Shown here: piece after piece, positions 43,901 to 56,726 of the stretch
How positions within the stretch are numbered: the first letter of the stretch is position 1
Layout of the letters: every line of letters begins with the position of its first letter
Assembly: GCF_026340655.1 (NCBI RefSeq)
Contig: NZ_JAPEOZ010000001.1
Coordinates: 1,178,001-1,242,000, forward strand
Length of the DNA: 64,000 nucleotides
Direction: 5' to 3'
Source of the DNA: Streptomyces sp. NBC_01275
Lineage (GTDB): Bacteria; Actinomycetota; Actinomycetes; Streptomycetales; Streptomycetaceae
Position numbers and translations under genes: made by a program
The notes under the pieces: generated by a model
The model's input: the letters and a program-made list of their open reading frames with translations, nothing else
What the model was told of the DNA's origin: nothing
Databases searched by the model: none

Positions 43901-46900
43901 AGATAGGTGTTGGCCGCAGCGTAGTTGGCCTGTCCCGCGGTGCCGACCGTACCGGCCAGCGAGGAGAACAGGACGAACGCGTCCAGCTCCAGGTCGGCCG
44001 TCAGCTCGTGCAGGTGCCGGGCGGCATCGACCTTGGGGCGCAGTACGGTGTCGAGCTGCTCTGCCGTGAGGGCGTGCAGCGTGCCGTCGTCGAGGACGCC
44101 GGCGGTGTGCAGGACCGCGGTGAGCGGGTGCTCCGAGGGGATCGCGTCCAGCATCGCGGCGACCGCCATGCGGTCGGCCGTGTCACAGGCGACCACGGAC
44201 ACGTCGGCTCCGTGGGCCGTGAGTTCGGCCTCCAGCGCCGGCATGCCCGCCGCGTCCCGGCCGCGGCGGCTCGCCAGCAGCAGGTGGCGTACGCCGTGTT
44301 CGGCGACGAGGTGGCGGGCGAACAGTTGGCCCAGGGTGCCGGTGGCGCCCGTGACGAGCACGGTGCCCTCGGGGTTCAGGGCGGGCACGGTGTCGCCCGT
44401 CGTGGGCGACTTGACCAGCCGCGGTACGAGCAGTGCCCCGTCCCGCAGGCTCACCTGCGCGTCCGGTACGGCCAGCGCACGGCCGAGCTCGGCCTCGGAG
44501 AGGTCCCAGTCCGTCAGGTCCAGCAGGCCGAACCGGTCGGGGTTCTCGGCCATGGCGGTACGCACCAGCCCCCAGACGGGAGCCGAGCCGAGTCCGGCCT
44601 CCGTGCGGGCGGTGGTCGCGTCACGGGTCACGAAGACCAGGCACGAGTCGGCGAACCGCTCCTCGGCGAGCCACTCCTGGGCCAGCCGCAGGGCCCGGTG
44701 TGCCACGGCGCCGGGGCCGTCCTCGCCGGGGAAGGGGACCACGACGAGCGGCGGGGTTCCGACCATGGCGGCGAGGTCCGAGTAGCTGCCCAGAGGGGCG
44801 GGCAGACCGTGGCCGGACTCGTCGAGGACGGCCCATCCGGCGGCCGGGGCGGCCTCCGGGGCGGTCGTCCACTCCACCTGGAGCAGCGGCTGGCGGGGGG
44901 CGCCCGGGCCGGCCGGCTGCGCGGGGTCCACGGCCCGCAGGCTGAGCGTCCTCACCGACGCGATCGGCGCACCGCTCGCGTCGACGAGGGACAGGGCGGC
45001 ACCCGAGCCTTCCGGGGTGATCCGTACGCGCAGCACGGTGGCGTTCACCGCGTGCAGCCGAACGCCGGTCCAGGCGAACGGCAGCACCAGGCGGCCGTCC
45101 TCCGCGAGCGCCAGCGGGTGCAGGGCGGCGTCGAGGAGGGCCGGGTGGATCCCGAACTCGCCCGGGGGGACGTCCTTCGGGAGCGCGACCTCGGCGAACA
45201 TCTCCTGGCCGGCGCGCCACAGCGCCCGCAGGCCCTGGAAGGCGGGTCCGTACTGGAAGCCCCGCTCGGCGAGCGTGTCGTACGCCCCCGTCAGGTCGAC
45301 CGGCTCGGCGCCGGCCGGGGGCCAGGCGGTGTCGGCCGGTACGCCCGCACGTCCTTCCGCGTGACCCAGTACGCCGGTGGCGTGCAGGGTCCACGGGTGG
45401 ATCGCGGCGTCGTCGGACTCGGGCTCCGGGCGGGAGTGGACCGACAGCGCGCGTCGGCCCTCCTCGTCGGGAGCGTCGACCACGACCTGGAGCTGTACTC
45501 CGCCGCGGCCGGCCAGCACCAGCGGCGCCTGGAGGGTCAGCTCGTCGAGCTGGTCGAGGCCCGTGTGGTCACCCGCCCGGATGGCGAGGTCCACGAAGGC
45601 GGCACCCGGAAGCAGCACGGTGCCGGCCACGGCGTGGTCCGCCAGCCAGGGCTGCGTGTTCAGGGCGATCCTGCTGCTCAGGACCAGCTTGTCCGCGTCG
45701 GCCATCCAGAGCGCGGCGCCGACGAGCGGGTGCCGCTCGGCGGCCATGCCGAGCCCGCCCGCGTCCCCGGCCGGCGCCGGGCCCTCCAGCCAGTGGCGGC
45801 GGCGCTGGAAGGGGTAGGTCGGCAGGTCGACGACCGCGCCGGGTCCGCCGACCACGGCAGCCCAGTCGAGCGGGGCGCCCGAGACGTGGGCCTGCGCCGC
45901 GGAGGCGAGGAAGTCGTCGAGTCCACCCTCGTCACGGTGGAGCGAGGGCACGGTGACGGCGCTGTCGTACGACGTGTCGTCGATCGTCTCCTGGAGCGCG
46001 ATGGTCAGCACCGGGTGGGCGCTGGCCTCGATGAAGACGCGGTGGCCCTGGTCGAGCAGGGTCCGGGTGGCCTCCTCCAGCTGGACGGTCTGGCGGAGGT
46101 TGCGGAACCAGTACGAGCCGTCGAGCTCCGTGCCGTCCAGCGGCTGCCCGGTGACGGTGGAGAGGAAGGGCACCTTGACGGCGCGCGGGGTGAGCGAGGA
46201 CAGGGCGTCGAGAAGCTCGTCCCGCAGGCTTTCGACGTGTGCGGAGTGGGAGGCGTAGTCGACCGGGATGCGCTTGGCGCGCATCTTGTTGTCCTTGCAG
46301 TGGGCGACCATCTCCTCGAGAGCAGTCACCTCTCCGGCGACCACCACGGAACGCGGGCCGTTGTGTGCGGCGATGTCGATGGCGCCGTCCCAACGGGTGA
46401 TGAGCTCGCGGACCTCGTCGGCCGGGAGGGCCACCGAGACCATCCCGCCCGTACCCGCCAGCTTCACGATCGCCTGGCTGCGCAACGCCACGACCTTCGC
46501 CGCGTCGTCCAGCGACAGCGCCCCCGACACCGCGGCCGCCGCGATCTCGCCCTGCGAGTGACCGATCACCGCATCCGGCTCGATGCCCACCGAACGCCAC
46601 AACGCGGCCAGGGACACCATCACCGCCCACAGCGCCGGCTGCACCACCTCCACCCGATCGAAACCGGGCGCACCCTCCACACCGCGCAGGACGTCCAGCA
46701 GCGACCAGTCCGTGAACGGCGCCAGCGCCCGCTCGCACTCCACCAGCCGGGCGGCGAACACCGGGGAGGAGTCGAAGAGTTCCAGAGCCATGCCCTGCCA
46801 CTGCGAACCCTGGCCCGGGAACACGAACACCGTCTTGCCCGAGCCCGTGACCGCACCCTGCACCAGGTTCGCCGCGGACCCACCCGAGGCCAGCGCCTCA

Positions 46901-49900
46901 AGACCCGCCAACAACTCGTCCCGGCCGGCGCCCCAAACCGTCGCCCGGAAGGGGAGGTGCGGGACCCGGGTCGCGAGAGCCGAAGCCACCCGCGCCGCAT
47001 CGACGATCTCCGAGGCCAGCAGCTCACGAACCTGGCCGGCACGCGCCGCCAGGGCCGCCTCGCTCTTCGCCGAGACCACCAGCGGAAGCCCCGCCACCAC
47101 CGGCTCACCGGCCGCGACCGGATCCGGGCCCTGCTCCAGGACCACATGCGCGTTCGTACCACTGATGCCGAACGAGGACACGGCCGCGCGACGCGGACGC
47201 GCCGCCTCCGGCCACGCCCGACGCTCGGTGACCAGCTCCACCGCACCCGTCGACCAGTCGACGTGCGGCGTCGGCTCGTCCACGTGCAGCGTCGCCGGAA
47301 GCTCCCCGTTACGCATCGCCATCAGCATCTTGATGATGCCCGCGACACCCGCGGCAGCCTGCGTGTGACCGATGTTCGACTTGATCGATCCCAGACGCAG
47401 CGGCTCTTCGCGGCCTTGGCCGTAGGTGGCCAGCAGCGCGTTGGCCTCGATCGGGTCACCGAGCCGGGTACCGGTGCCGTGCGCCTCGACCGCGTCCACC
47501 TCGTGCGGAGCGAGGCGGGCGTTGGCGAGGGCCTGGCGGATGACGCGTTCCTGCGAGGGCCCGTTGGGGGCGGTGAGGCCGTTGCTCGCACCGTCCTGGT
47601 TGACCGCGGAACCACGGATCACACCAAGGATGTCGTGCCCGAGCCGCTGAGCGTCCGACAGACGCTCCAGCACCAGCATGCCCGCGCCCTCGGCCCAGCC
47701 CGTGCCGTCCGCCGAAGCCGCGAAAGACTTGCAGGTCCCGTCCGGCGACAGACCACGCTGACGCGAGAACTCGACGAAGGTCGTCGGCGTGGACATCACG
47801 GTGACACCGCCGGCGAGTGCCATCGAGCACTCGCCCTGGCGCAGCGCCTGAGCGGCCAGGTGCACCGCCACCAGCGACGAGGAACACGCCGTGTCCAGCG
47901 TCACCGCCGGCCCCTCGAAACCGAACGTGTAAGCCACCCGGCCCGACAGGACACTCCCGATCGTGCCCGTCAGCAAATGCCCCTCGAAGCCCTCCGGAGC
48001 ACTCCCCAGCCGCGACCCGTAGTCGTTGTACATCACACCCGCGTAGACACCGGTCGAGGAACCGCGCAGCGAGGCGGGGTCGACTCCCGCACGCTCCAGC
48101 GCCTCCCACGCGACCTCCAGCAGCACACGCTGCTGCGGGTCGGTCGCGATCGCCTCACGCGGACTCAGACCGAAGAACTCGGCATCGAACTCGGCGGCCT
48201 CGTAGAGGAATCCGCCCTTGCGCGTGTACGACTTGCCGATCTTCTCGGGGTCCGGGTCGAAGAGGCCTTCCACGTCCCAGCCGCGATCGGACGGGAACTC
48301 GTCGATCGCGTCCCGGCCCTCCGCCACGAGCCGCCACAGGTCCTCCGGCGAGGAGACCCCGCCCGGGTAGCGGCAACCCATGCCGACCACGGCGATCGGC
48401 TCGTCCGGTCCCGGGGCGTGGGCGACCACCGACGAGGCGACGGCCGTTCCGGTCGCGTCGAGCCGGTCCAGCAGGAAGTCCGCCACCGCCTGGGGCGACG
48501 GGTGGTCGAACACGAGGGTGGTGGGCAGTCGCAGACCGGTCACCGAGTTGAGCCGGTTGCGCAGTTCGACACCCGTGAGGGAGTCGAAGCCGGTGTCCTT
48601 GAAGGCCTTGGCCGGGTCGATGTCGGCGTTGGCCCCGTGCCCGAGAACCAGCCCCACGGTCTCCCGTACGGTCTGGAGTACGGCCTGCGCCCGCTCCTCC
48701 GCGGCCAGCGCGATCAGCCGCTGGACCCACGACGAGTCGGCGGCGCCGGCCGCCTGCCGGCGGCGCCGGACGCGGACCAGGCCGGTGAACAGCTCGGGGA
48801 GCGCGTTCTCCTCGGCCCGGGCGCGCAGGGCGCCCAGGTCGAGTTCGGCGGGGACCAGCAGCGGCTCCGCCGAGGCGAGCGCCGCGTCGAACAGATCGAG
48901 ACCCAGGTCCGGGGTCAGCGGGACGATTCCGCTCCGCTTCCACCGCGCGACGTCGGCGTCGGCGAGGGTTCCGGCCATGCCGTCGGCGCTGTCCCACAGG
49001 CTCCACGCGAGGGAGGTGGCGGGCAGGTTCTGGGCGCGGCGGTGCTGCGCGAGGGCGTCGAGGAAGGTGTTCGCGGCCGCGTAGTTGGCCTGGCCGGCGT
49101 TGCCCATGAGACCCGCGATGGACGAGAACATGACGAACGAGGCGAGGCCGAGGGACTCGGTGAGGCGGTGGAGGTTCCAGGCCGCGTCCACCTTCGGACG
49201 CATCACCCGCTCCAGACGACCGGCCGACAGCGACGCGACCGTCGCATCGTCCAAGACACCCGCCGTATGCACCACGGCAGTCAGCGGACGCTCGACGGCG
49301 ACCTCGTCCAACAGACCCGCCAGCGCGTCGAAGTCCGACACGTCACACGCCGCCACCCAAGCCCGCGCACCCAACTCCGCCAGCTCCGCCACGAACTCGG
49401 CAGCACCCGGAGTCTCACCACCACGACGCGACACCAACAGCAGGCGCCGCGCACCGTGATGCGTCACCAGCCGACGCGCCACCAGACGGCCCAACGTACC
49501 CAGAGCACCGGTCACCAGGACCGTGCCCTCCGGATCCAGACCCTCCACCGCACCCGCCACGACACCCGCGGCACGCGCCAGACGCGGCACGAACAACCCG
49601 CTGCCCCGCACCGCCACCTCAGGCTCACCCGAAGCCAGCACGGCAGGCAGCAGCTCCAGACCACCCTCGTCCACGTGGGCGAGGACCAGTCGGCCGGGCT
49701 GCTCGGTCTGCGCCGTACGGATCAGGCCCACGAGCGGGGCCGTGTGCAGCGCGCCGTCCGGCACGACGAGGACGAGGCGGCTCTCCGCGAACTGCGGGGC
49801 GGCCAGCCATTCCCGCACCGCCTCCAGCCCGCGCGCCGCCGTGGCGTGGGTCTGGTCGAGCACATCACCGGTGGTGCCGACGACGAGTTCCTGCTGGCCG

Positions 49901-52900
49901 ATCACCACGAACTCCGGTACGGCAGATCCGCCGTCGACCGCGGCGCCGAGCGCGGCGAGGTCGGCGTAGGGCGCCTCGCCCAGCCGGACCCACCGCTGGT
50001 CGGCGACCGGCTCGGCCGCCGGGACGGCCTCCCAGGCCACCCGGTACAGGGACTCCACGGCCGGGCCGGCCACGGCGAGCTGATCGCGGGCGATCGGTCG
50101 CAGGGCGACCGACTCGATCGCCGCCACCGGAGCGCCGGCGCCGTCGGCGAGAGCGAGACGGGCCGTGTCCTGGCCGGTACGGGTCCAGCGGACGCGCAGC
50201 ACCGTGGCACCGACCGCGTGCAGCACGAAGCCCGAGAACGAGAACGGCAGACGGATCGTGCTGTCGTCCTGCGCCGAGGCCGCGGCCTCCAGCACGAGCG
50301 GGTGCAGAACCGCGTCGAGGAGGGCGGGGTGCACGCCGAAGCGCGCGGCTTCGGTGTGGAGCTGGTCGGGCAGGGCGACCTCGGCGAAGAGGTCGTCGCC
50401 GGCGCGCCAGGCGGCGCGCAGCCCGTGGAAGGCCGGCCCGTAGCCGTAGCCCAAGTCGTCGAGGCGGTCGTAGACGCCGTCCAGCGGGATGGGGGTGCCA
50501 TCGGCCGGGGGCCACTGGTCCAGGGAGACGCCCGGCGAGGGGACGGAGGACGTGAGCAGGCCGGCCGCGTGGGCGGTCCACTGCTCTTCGCCGGTCCGCG
50601 CGTACACGGTGAACTGACGGTCGCCGCGCGCGTCGGCCCGGTCGACGGTCAGTCGCAGCTGGGCGCGCGTCTTCTCCGCGAGGACCAGGGGTGCCTGGAG
50701 GGTGAGTTCCTCGACGGTGGCGTAACCGAGCTGCTCGGCCGCGGTGCCCGCAAGCTCCAGGAACACCGTCCCGGGAACGAGGACCGTCCCGCCGATCGTG
50801 TGATCAGCCAACCACGGATGCGAAGACGGCGACACCGCCGCGGAGAACTGCACCGCGTCACCATCAGGCTCGGTGATCACCGCGGCCAGCAACGGATGAT
50901 CCACAGCCGTCAGACCCAGACCCGCCGCATCACCGGAACGCGGCGCGTCCAACCAGAAACGCTCACGCTGGAACGCATACGTCGGCAGCTCCACCACACC
51001 GGAACCCGGCAGGAACCCCTCCCAGTCCACACCCACACCATGTCCGTGCACAGCGCCCAAGGCGGCGAGGAGGGAACTCTTCTCGGCACGGTCCCTGCGC
51101 AGCGCCGGAACCACGACGACGCCCTCGGTGTCGGCCAGGCACTCGCCCGTCAGACCCGCAAGCGTCCCGTCGGGACCCAGCTCCACGAACGCCGTCACAC
51201 CTAGACCGGCCAGCGTGGCGATGCCGTCGGCGAAACGGACCGCCGAACGGGCCTGAACAGCCCAGTACTCGGCAGTGAACCCCTCGACCACCTCACCGGT
51301 GACATTCGAAACGACCGGGATCCGGGGAGCCGAATAGGTCAGAGTCCGGGCGACCTCGGTGAGCTCCGCCAGCATTCCGTCCAGGTGCGCGGAGTGGAAG
51401 GCACGGCTCACCTTCAGCCGCGTCGCCTTCACACCCTCCCCGCGAGCCAGCTCCAGGACTTCGAGCACTGCCGTCTCGTCACCCGAAATCACGGTGCCGG
51501 CAGGGCTGTTGAACCCGGCCACATCCACACCGGAACGACCCTCAAGCCACTTGGCGACGCGCGCTTCCCCCGCGTTCAGGGCAACCATCGCCCCACCCTC
51601 GGCAACACCCTCCATCAGACGCGCCCGCGCACACACCAAACGCGCAGCGTCCTCAAGAGACAGCACACCCGCCACATGGGCCGCCGCCAGCTCACCAACC
51701 GAATGACCCACCAGATAATCCGGGGTCACCCCGTAATGAGACAGCAGACGGAACAGGGCCACCTCGACCGCGAACAACGCCGGCTGAGTGAACACCGTCC
51801 GCTGAAGCAGCTCCGACTCGCCCTCGATCACCCCGGCGAGCGAACGGTCCAAGTGGACGTCCAACGCCCCGACGACCTCGTCGAACGCAGCCGCGAACAC
51901 CGGCTCCGCCGCATACAGCTCACGGCCCATACCCACGCGCTGACTGCCCTGCCCGGAGAACAGGAACGCAACCGAACCCGCCGAGACGGCCGCGCCCGGG
52001 GTCAGCGCCCGCAGAGCGTCCAGGAGTTCCTCACGGGTCTCCCCCACGACCACCGCACGGTGATCGAGACGAGCACGCGACACGGCCAGCGAACGGCCCA
52101 CAGCCACGACGTCCAGCTCCGGCCGCTCCTCCAGGAACGACACCAGCCGATCCGCCTGCTCCGACAGAGCAGCCCCCGACTTGCCCGACACCACCCACGG
52201 CACCGGACCCGGCACCGACGGCTCCTCCACCGGAGCTTCGATCTCCGTGACCTGCTCGACGATGAGGTGTGCGTTGGTACCGCTGATGCCGAAGGACGAG
52301 ATGCCCGCCCGGCGCGGACGGTCGAGCTCCGGCCACTCCTGGGCCTGCGTCAGCAGCTCCACCGCGCCGGCCGACCAATCGACGTGCGCGGTCGGCTCGT
52401 CCACGTGCAGCGTCGCCGGGAGAACCCCGTTACGCATGGCCATGACCATCTTGATCACGCCCGCGACACCCGCCGCGGCCTGCGTGTGACCGATGTTCGA
52501 CTTCAGCGAGCCGAGTCGAAGCGGCTCTTCGCGGTCCTGGCCGTAGGCGGCCAGCAGCGCCTGAGCCTCGATCGGGTCGCCGAGCTTGGTGCCCGTGCCG
52601 TGCGCCTCCACCGCGTCCACCTCGGACGCCGACAGGCGGGCGTTGGCCAGCGCGGCGCGGATGACCCGCTCCTGCGAAGGCCCGTTCGGGGCCGTCAGAC
52701 CGTTGCTCGCACCATCCTGGTTCACGGCGGAACCACGGATCACCGCGAGCACCCGGCGCCCGTTGCGCTCCGCGTCCGACAGCCGCTCCAGCACCAGCAG
52801 ACCCACACCCTCGGCCCAGCCCGTACCGTCCGCCGACGAGGAGAACGCCTTGCAACGCCCGTCCGGCGACAGCCCGCGCTGCCGGGAGAACTCCACGAAC

Positions 52901-55900
52901 ATGCCGGGCGTGGCCATGACGGACACACCGCCGGCGACGGCCACGGAGCACTCGCCCTGCCGCAGCGACTGGCTCGCCAGGTGCAGCGCGACCAGCGAGG
53001 ACGAGCACGCTGTGTCGACCGTGACCGCCGGGCCCTCCAGCCCCAGGGTGTAGGCGACCCGGCCCGAGGCCACACTGGCGGTGCTGCCCGTCAGCAGGTA
53101 GCCGTCGTATCCGCCGGACGGCTCGTGCAGCCGCGGCCCGTACTCCTGTGCCGTCGCGCCCACGTACACACCGGTGCGGGTGCCGCGCAGCGCGGCGGGG
53201 TCGATGCCCGCCTGCTCGAAGGCCTCCCAGGCCGTCTCCAGCAGCAGCCGCTGCTGGGGCTCCATGGCCGCCGCCTCGCGAGGACTGATGCCGAAGAACT
53301 CGGCATCGAACCGGTCCGCATCGTGCAGGAAACCACCTTTGGTGGCGTAGGTCGTGCCGGGGCTGTCCGGATCGGGGGTGAAGAGCGAATCAAGGTCCCA
53401 GCCTCGGTTGGTCGGGAATCCGCCGACCGCATCGACCTCGCTGCTGACCAGACGCCACAGGTCCTCCGGAGAGGCGACCCCTCCCGGCAGCCGACATGCC
53501 ATGCCCACGATCGCGATCGGCTCGTCAAGGGCTATCGCCTCGTACTCATCGTCATCCTGGCCCTGGTCCAGGCCGAGGAGCTGACCACTGAGGTGTTCGG
53601 CGAGTATGGCCGGGGTCGGGTGGTTGAAAAGGAGGCCGGAGGGCAGCGACAGCCCGGTGGCCCTGTTCAGCGCGTTCCGAAGCTCGACGGACGAGACGGA
53701 GTCGAAGCCCAGTTCCTTGAAGGTCGTGTCGATGTCCACGTCGCGGGCCGCTCCGTGGCCGAGCACTGCCGCCACGTGCGCACGCACCAGCTCCAGCTCA
53801 TCGCCGCGCGGCGCGGACCGCTTCGGACCGCTCCGCTGTGCCGCGGCGGTCCGGACCCGGACCGGCCCGGTCGCCGAACCTTCCAGCCAGAAGCGCTCGC
53901 GCTGGAAGGCGTACGTGGGCAGATCCACCAGACCCGAACCCGGCAGGAACCGCTCCCAGTCCACCTCCACACCGTTGGCGTGCGCCTCTGCGACCGAGGC
54001 CAGGAAACGATCCTGTCCACCGTCGTCGCGCCGCAGCGATCCGACGACGACAGTGCCGCCGACGCCGGCCTCTTCGGCCGTGTCACTGAGGGCCGAGGTG
54101 AGCACCGGGTGCGCACTGACCTCGATGAAGACGCGATGCCCGTCGCCGAGCAGAGCACGGGTGGCCTCTTCCAACCGGACGGTCCGGCGGAGGTTGCGGA
54201 ACCAGTACCCGCCGTCGAGCTCCTCACCGTTCAGCGGCTGCCCGGTGACAGTGGAGAAGAACCTGATGTCACCGGTACGCGGCATGACGCCGGCCAACAG
54301 CTCCCGCAGCTCGTCCTCCAGCAAGTCAACGTGGGCGGAGTGAGAGGCGTAGTCGACCGGAATGGTGCGGGCACGGTAGCCCTTGACCTCACTTTGAGCG
54401 ACGAGGTCGGCCAGGGCCTCCGGGTCGCCGGAGACGACCGTGCTCACGGGGCCGTTGTGTGCGGCGATATCGATCGCGCCGCCCCAAGGGGCGATGAGCT
54501 CGCGAACCTCGTCGGCCGGCAGAGCTACCGACACCATCCCACCCGTACCGGCCAGCTTCACGATCGCCCGGCTACGCAACGCGACGATCTTCGCCGCATC
54601 CTCGAGCGACAACGCACCAGCAACCACAGCCGCCGCGATCTCACCCTGTGAGTGACCGACCACCGCATCCGGCTCGATGCCCACCGAACGCCACAACGCC
54701 GCCAACGACACCATCACCGCCCACAACGCGGGCTGCACCACATCCGCCCGGTCGAAATCAGGCGCACCCTCCACACCGCGCAGCACCTCCAGCAGCGACC
54801 AGTCCGTGAACGGCGCCAACGCCCGCTCACACTCCACCAGCCGCCCTGCAAACACCGGGGAGGAGTCGAAGAGCTCAAGCGCCATGCCCTGCCACTGCGA
54901 ACCCTGACCAGGGAAGACGAACACCGTCTTACCCGCACCACCCGGCACCGCACGACCCGACACCACACCAGCCGCAGGCACACCCGCAGCCAACGCCCGA
55001 ACACCCGTCAGAAGCTCCTCGCGAGTCTCCCCCACAACCACCGCACGATGATCGAAACGAGCACGCGACACCGCAAGCGAACGACCCACCGCCGCGACAT
55101 CCAGCCCCGGACGCCCCTCCAGGAACGACACCAGCCGCCCCGCCTGACCGGCCACAGCCTCAGCCGACTTGCCCGACACCACCCACGGCACCACACCCGA
55201 GCCGGACTCAGCGCCAGGCGACTCCTCCGCCGCCGACTCGGTGCGCCAGTCCGAAAGCACGACGTGGCAGTTTGTACCGCCCACACCGAACGAGCTGACA
55301 CCTGCGTAGAGCGGCTCGTCCGGCCGCGGCCATGCCTCGAGGCTTCGCTGCACGGCGAGCTTCAACTCGTCGAACGGAATGTCTGGGTTGGGGGTTTCGA
55401 AGTTCAGGCTCGGCACGAGCTCGCGGTTACGGATGCAGAGCGCCGCTTTCAGCAAGCCGACGATGCCGGCGGCACCCTCGAGGTGTCCGACGTTGGTCTT
55501 CACCGATCCGACCCGCAGCTCAGCTCCGTCCACGCGGCCGTCACCGAGCACCGCGCCCAGAGCCGACGCTTCGATCGGGTCGCCCAGCTTGGTACCCGTG
55601 CCGTGCAATTCGACGTACTGCACCTGCTCCGCGGACACCTTGGCCCGCTCGTACGCCTGCCGCAGGACATCCTGCTGGCCGGCCGGACTCGGTACGGTGA
55701 GACCCTCGGTCGTCCCGTCGTTGTTCATCGCGCTGCCGTGCAGCACGCAGTAGACCGGGTCGCCGTCTGCCACGGCGGCGTGCAGCGGCTTGAGCACCAC
55801 GAACGCGCCGCCCTCACCGCGTACATATCCATTCGCCCTGGCGTCGAAAGTGAAGCTGAGACCGTCTGGTGAGAGTGCGCCGAACCGCTCCGCGCCGATG

Positions 55901-56517
55901 GTGCTGTCCGGCACCAAATTGAGGTTGACACCGCCGGCGATGGCCATGGCGGACTCGCCGCGGCGCAGGCTCTCGACCGCCAGGTGCACAGCGACCAGCG
56001 AGGAGGACTGGCCGGTGTCCACGGCCGCACTCGGTCCGTGCAGACCCAGGGTGTAGGAGATCCGGTTGGCAACGACGCCGCGGTTGAGACCGGTCAGGGT
56101 GTGGCGGGTGATGCCTTCGACCCCGTGCTGACGTGTGAGGGCAGCATAATCGTCGGCGATGACGCCGACGAAGACACCGGTCCGACTGTCGGCAAGATCG
56201 GACGGGAGGATCCTGGCGTCCTCCAGTGCCTCCCAGGCGAGCTCAAGCATCAGCCGCTGCTGCGGGTCCATCGACGACGCCTCACGCGGACTGATGCCGA
56301 AGAAGCCTGCATCAAAGCCGCTGACGTCCTCGAGATAGCCCCCCGGCCGAGAGAGCAGTTCGGGGCGGCCTGCCGGGGGCGCGCCGATCGCGCTGCGGCC
56401 GTCGCGTAGCAGCTGCCACAGCTGAGCGGGGTTCTCCGCATGCGGCAGTCGACAGGATATACCGACGATGGCGATCGCCTCGGTCGATGCCGACGTGTCC
56501 GCTTGGAATTCAACCAT
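37948..56517 (-). CDS. Modular type I PKS, loading module plus modules 1-3
   Basis: This 6189-residue protein has the loading module KSQ (VDTGQSSSL, Gln170 in place of Cys) - AT (GHSQGE with Ser623; YASHS: methylmalonyl) - ACP (Ser940), which should give a propionyl starter by decarboxylation. Module 1: KS (Cys1171), AT (GHSVGE near 1605, HSAHL after RAFHS: malonyl), DH ([10 protein letters not shown] near 1905), KR (near 2330, LDD), ACP (near 2646). Module 2: KS (near 2876), AT (GHSQGE near 3320, YASHS: methylmalonyl), DH (near 3632), KR (near 4056, LDD), ACP (near 4366). Module 3: KS (near 4598), AT (GHSIGE near 5033, HAFHS: malonyl), DH (near 5339), KR (near 5761, VED), ACP (near 6076). 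A C-terminal docking region follows. All DH and KR motifs look intact. The start ATG at 56517 has an AGGGCGG-type RBS. Confidence 0.96.
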   Translation of the reverse strand: MVEFQADTSASTEAIAIVGISCRLPHAENPAQLWQLLRDGRSAIGAPPAGRPELLSRPGGYLEDVSGFDAGFFGISPREASSMDPQQRLMLELAWEALEDARILPSDLADSRTGVFVGVIADDYAALTRQHGVEGITRHTLTGLNRGVVANRISYTLGLHGPSAAVDTGQSSSLVAVHLAVESLRRGESAMAIAGGVNLNLVPDSTIGAERFGALSPDGLSFTFDARANGYVRGEGGAFVVLKPLHAAVADGDPVYCVLHGSAMNNDGTTEGLTVPSPAGQQDVLRQAYERAKVSAEQVQYVELHGTGTKLGDPIEASALGAVLGDGRVDGAELRVGSVKTNVGHLEGAAGIVGLLKAALCIRNRELVPSLNFETPNPDIPFDELKLAVQRSLEAWPRPDEPLYAGVSSFGVGGTNCHVVLSDWRTESAAEESPGAESGSGVVPWVVSGKSAEAVAGQAGRLVSFLEGRPGLDVAAVGRSLAVSRARFDHRAVVVGETREELLTGVRALAAGVPAAGVVSGRAVPGGAGKTVFVFPGQGSQWQGMALELFDSSPVFAGRLVECERALAPFTDWSLLEVLRGVEGAPDFDRADVVQPALWAVMVSLAALWRSVGIEPDAVVGHSQGEIAAAVVAGALSLEDAAKIVALRSRAIVKLAGTGGMVSVALPADEVRELIAPWGGAIDIAAHNGPVSTVVSGDPEALADLVAQSEVKGYRARTIPVDYASHSAHVDLLEDELRELLAGVMPRTGDIRFFSTVTGQPLNGEELDGGYWFRNLRRTVRLEEATRALLGDGHRVFIEVSAHPVLTSALSDTAEEAGVGGTVVVGSLRRDDGGQDRFLASVAEAHANGVEVDWERFLPGSGLVDLPTYAFQRERFWLEGSATGPVRVRTAAAQRSGPKRSAPRGDELELVRAHVAAVLGHGAARDVDIDTTFKELGFDSVSSVELRNALNRATGLSLPSGLLFNHPTPAILAEHLSGQLLGLDQGQDDDEYEAIALDEPIAIVGMACRLPGGVASPEDLWRLVSSEVDAVGGFPTNRGWDLDSLFTPDPDSPGTTYATKGGFLHDADRFDAEFFGISPREAAAMEPQQRLLLETAWEAFEQAGIDPAALRGTRTGVYVGATAQEYGPRLHEPSGGYDGYLLTGSTASVASGRVAYTLGLEGPAVTVDTACSSSLVALHLASQSLRQGECSVAVAGGVSVMATPGMFVEFSRQRGLSPDGRCKAFSSSADGTGWAEGVGLLVLERLSDAERNGRRVLAVIRGSAVNQDGASNGLTAPNGPSQERVIRAALANARLSASEVDAVEAHGTGTKLGDPIEAQALLAAYGQDREEPLRLGSLKSNIGHTQAAAGVAGVIKMVMAMRNGVLPATLHVDEPTAHVDWSAGAVELLTQAQEWPELDRPRRAGISSFGISGTNAHLIVEQVTEIEAPVEEPSVPGPVPWVVSGKSGAALSEQADRLVSFLEERPELDVVAVGRSLAVSRARLDHRAVVVGETREELLDALRALTPGAAVSAGSVAFLFSGQGSQRVGMGRELYAAEPVFAAAFDEVVGALDVHLDRSLAGVIEGESELLQRTVFTQPALFAVEVALFRLLSHYGVTPDYLVGHSVGELAAAHVAGVLSLEDAARLVCARARLMEGVAEGGAMVALNAGEARVAKWLEGRSGVDVAGFNSPAGTVISGDETAVLEVLELARGEGVKATRLKVSRAFHSAHLDGMLAELTEVARTLTYSAPRIPVVSNVTGEVVEGFTAEYWAVQARSAVRFADGIATLAGLGVTAFVELGPDGTLAGLTGECLADTEGVVVVPALRRDRAEKSSLLAALGAVHGHGVGVDWEGFLPGSGVVELPTYAFQRERFWLDAPRSGDAAGLGLTAVDHPLLAAVITEPDGDAVQFSAAVSPSSHPWLADHTIGGTVLVPGTVFLELAGTAAEQLGYATVEELTLQAPLVLAEKTRAQLRLTVDRADARGDRQFTVYARTGEEQWTAHAAGLLTSSVPSPGVSLDQWPPADGTPIPLDGVYDRLDDLGYGYGPAFHGLRAAWRAGDDLFAEVALPDQLHTEAARFGVHPALLDAVLHPLVLEAAASAQDDSTIRLPFSFSGFVLHAVGATVLRVRWTRTGQDTARLALADGAGAPVAAIESVALRPIARDQLAVAGPAVESLYRVAWEAVPAAEPVADQRWVRLGEAPYADLAALGAAVDGGSAVPEFVVIGQQELVVGTTGDVLDQTHATAARGLEAVREWLAAPQFAESRLVLVVPDGALHTAPLVGLIRTAQTEQPGRLVLAHVDEGGLELLPAVLASGEPEVAVRGSGLFVPRLARAAGVVAGAVEGLDPEGTVLVTGALGTLGRLVARRLVTHHGARRLLLVSRRGGETPGAAEFVAELAELGARAWVAACDVSDFDALAGLLDEVAVERPLTAVVHTAGVLDDATVASLSAGRLERVMRPKVDAAWNLHRLTESLGLASFVMFSSIAGLMGNAGQANYAAANTFLDALAQHRRAQNLPATSLAWSLWDSADGMAGTLADADVARWKRSGIVPLTPDLGLDLFDAALASAEPLLVPAELDLGALRARAEENALPELFTGLVRVRRRRQAAGAADSSWVQRLIALAAEERAQAVLQTVRETVGLVLGHGANADIDPAKAFKDTGFDSLTGVELRNRLNSVTGLRLPTTLVFDHPSPQAVADFLLDRLDATGTAVASSVVAHAPGPDEPIAVVGMGCRYPGGVSSPEDLWRLVAEGRDAIDEFPSDRGWDVEGLFDPDPEKIGKSYTRKGGFLYEAAEFDAEFFGLSPREAIATDPQQRVLLEVAWEALERAGVDPASLRGSSTGVYAGVMYNDYGSRLGSAPEGFEGHLLTGTIGSVLSGRVAYTFGFEGPAVTLDTACSSSLVAVHLAAQALRQGECSMALAGGVTVMSTPTTFVEFSRQRGLSPDGTCKSFAASADGTGWAEGAGMLVLERLSDAQRLGHDILGVIRGSAVNQDGASNGLTAPNGPSQERVIRQALANARLAPHEVDAVEAHGTGTRLGDPIEANALLATYGQGREEPLRLGSIKSNIGHTQAAAGVAGIIKMLMAMRNGELPATLHVDEPTPHVDWSTGAVELVTERRAWPEAARPRRAAVSSFGISGTNAHVVLEQGPDPVAAGEPVVAGLPLVVSAKSEAALAARAGQVRELLASEIVDAARVASALATRVPHLPFRATVWGAGRDELLAGLEALASGGSAANLVQGAVTGSGKTVFVFPGQGSQWQGMALELFDSSPVFAARLVECERALAPFTDWSLLDVLRGVEGAPGFDRVEVVQPALWAVMVSLAALWRSVGIEPDAVIGHSQGEIAAAAVSGALSLDDAAKVVALRSQAIVKLAGTGGMVSVALPADEVRELITRWDGAIDIAAHNGPRSVVVAGEVTALEEMVAHCKDNKMRAKRIPVDYASHSAHVESLRDELLDALSSLTPRAVKVPFLSTVTGQPLDGTELDGSYWFRNLRQTVQLEEATRTLLDQGHRVFIEASAHPVLTIALQETIDDTSYDSAVTVPSLHRDEGGLDDFLASAAQAHVSGAPLDWAAVVGGPGAVVDLPTYPFQRRRHWLEGPAPAGDAGGLGMAAERHPLVGAALWMADADKLVLSSRIALNTQPWLADHAVAGTVLLPGAAFVDLAIRAGDHTGLDQLDELTLQAPLVLAGRGGVQLQVVVDAPDEEGRRALSVHSRPEPESDDAAIHPWTLHATGVLGHAEGRAGVPADTAWPPAGAEPVDLTGAYDTLAERGFQYGPAFQGLRALWRAGQEMFAEVALPKDVPPGEFGIHPALLDAALHPLALAEDGRLVLPFAWTGVRLHAVNATVLRVRITPEGSGAALSLVDASGAPIASVRTLSLRAVDPAQPAGPGAPRQPLLQVEWTTAPEAAPAAGWAVLDESGHGLPAPLGSYSDLAAMVGTPPLVVVPFPGEDGPGAVAHRALRLAQEWLAEERFADSCLVFVTRDATTARTEAGLGSAPVWGLVRTAMAENPDRFGLLDLTDWDLSEAELGRALAVPDAQVSLRDGALLVPRLVKSPTTGDTVPALNPEGTVLVTGATGTLGQLFARHLVAEHGVRHLLLASRRGRDAAGMPALEAELTAHGADVSVVACDTADRMAVAAMLDAIPSEHPLTAVLHTAGVLDDGTLHALTAEQLDTVLRPKVDAARHLHELTADLELDAFVLFSSLAGTVGTAGQANYAAANTYLDALAHHRQALGLPGTSLAWGLWAEGSGMTGHLTDADLARMSRGGIAPIGREQGLALFDAALATRRPVLVPALLDYTGLRAQSEDGTLPALFHGLVRPARRAAVGEQTGGNSLQERLAPLALQDQERALLELVRGVVASVLGHTDADQVAPDRAFNELGFDSLKAVELRNRLNAAAGLKLPATLVFDYPNTGELAGFLRTELLGSAAAVAVAEPVVGASDEPIAIVAMACRYPGEVSSPEELWALLSDERDAIGPFPDDRGWDLDGLYDTDPDHVGTSYTRHGGFLYEAPQFDPELFGVSAREAIAIDPQQRLLLEICWEAFERAGIDPTSLKGSQTGVFAGVMANDYAARLKDAPEALEGYLSVGSTVSVASGRVAYTFGLQGPAITVDTACSSSLVSVHLAAQALRNGECGLALAGGVTVLAAPTLFVEFSRQRALSPDGRCKSFSAQADGAAWAEGAGILLLERLSDARRNGRRILGVIRGTAVNQDGASNGLTAPNGPSQERVIRQALTNAGLTTADVDALEAHGTGTTLGDPIEAQAVLATYGQERPSPLLMGSLKSNIGHSQAAAGVAGVIKMVMAMQHGVLPKSLHIDEPSPHVDWSAGEVELLTEAVPWPESERPRRAGVSSFGISGTNAHVIVEQPPVEGTVPPAEPMPVVPLLLSAHNDAALLAQADQVGAALADTGQQDLASTGRTLAVGRAGLPHRAVVVASTATEAVDGLAALTVRGTPVDGRTAFLFTGQGSQRLGMGRELYTAYPAYAEALDAVCEELDPWLETPLLDVLFGEDPAPLDQTGFTQAALFATEVALFRLLEGWGVRPDFLAGHSIGELAAAHVAGVLSLADAAQLVAARGRLMQALPGGGAMLAVQAEEQEVLPLLAGREDLLGIAAVNGPTSVVLSGDAEAVEAIGAELSAQGRKTKRLRVSHAFHSPHMDAMLEEFQTVAKGLTFAAPTIPIVSTLTGQPVGAEELTTPEYWVRHVRRPVRFLDAARALEAEGVRTFLELGPDGVLSAMGQDFLDAGSLLVPVLRGGRHEPHTAVTALAHAHVRGVPVDWRALFGENAGPAADLPTYPFQRRRYWLTEGPGGGDVASAGLDSARHPLLGAAVPLADSDGVLFTGRISARSHPWFADHAVAGTLLVPGTALVELALHAGAALGCERLEELALQAPLVLPDEGALQLQITVGGPDSDGRRPVAVHSRGDQEGDVWNRHATGTVVAAVPGGPEPDLASWPPAGAESQPVEDLYDRLADQGYGYGPAFQGLQAAWRSGEDLYAEIRLSVDPDGFALHPALFDAALHALLLEESAELRLPFSFGGVQLTGSRTGALRVKLSAGPDGTVAVSIADETGAPVATVASLALRALPAGTALTRPSDQHVYAVERAGAELPTGGDPTIVVLGEADLGLVAEHHADLADLAASTADGAAAPDVVVLPVRPATPQETGRVTEEVLAVLRQWLATDASAGARLAVVSTGELAHSALSGLMRTAESEHPGRFQHVITDGLPAGRELLAAALADPRPQLELHEGQAYVTRLAKVPYPVRTPAVDDAFDPERTVLITGGTGALGAQVARHLVTGHGARRLLLTSRRGGAEDLVAELAALGADVRVAACDAADRDALAGLLASIPVEHPLTAVVHAAGVVEDATLEAMSPESLSRVLRPKVEAAWNLHELTAGLELTDFVLFSSVAGLVGNAGQAGYAAGNTFLDALAEHRRAEGLPAVSLAWGMWQDGMASDLDRADRARLARSGILPMPTDRALAALDTALAGAKAPQADGEAGTRPVLAPVALDLAVLRSLGDALPELYRGLVRTERRAGRRTSAPAEIPLAQRLTGLDVEEQQQLLLDFVREQVGIVLAHPAPRTIDVQRGLLDLGFDSLTAVELRNRLNTATELRLPSTLVFDHPTTQAVAEYLRGELVGEVADPVQAALDALEAALSAAGPSDGDGPAGTYAARLRGLLRTVDGGPDGADLDLATDDELFAALDNELGR

Positions 56518-56561
56518 GGTCGATCCGCCCTACCTGTTGTTACGTACGATGCTTGAGCGGA

Positions 56562-56598
56562 GGCGTAGCACCCGCAGCCGTGCTGCGGGTGCTACGCC
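56562..56598 (-). terminator. 17-bp perfect hairpin between the C5N genes and the PKS genes
   Basis: The arms 56562-56578 and 56582-56598 (GGCGTAGCACCCGCAGC and its complement) pair without mismatch around a 3-nt loop. The hairpin lies in the 209-bp gap between the acyl-CoA ligase and the first PKS gene, 45 bp before the PKS start. It has no U-tract. It could be a terminator for the upstream genes with a separate PKS promoter, a partial terminator, or an mRNA processing or stability element. Confidence 0.7.
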
Positions 56599-56726
56599 AA
56601 TTGATTCTGTGGCGGCCGGTCAGCCGCATCAGGGACCGGACGATCCAAAGCCAGCTCCGAGAGTGAGGGCCCCGTCGGATTCCGGACAGCACCTCGAAGG
56701 GTTCTGCAGGGAACTTTCGTTTGCAG

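Noticed and set aside
40447..51204. Very long plus-strand open frame (over 3500 codons) opposite the first PKS gene
   Set aside because: It is the mirror of high-GC PKS coding on the minus strand. The translation is Arg/Gly/His-rich with no domains, while the minus strand gives perfect PKS domains.
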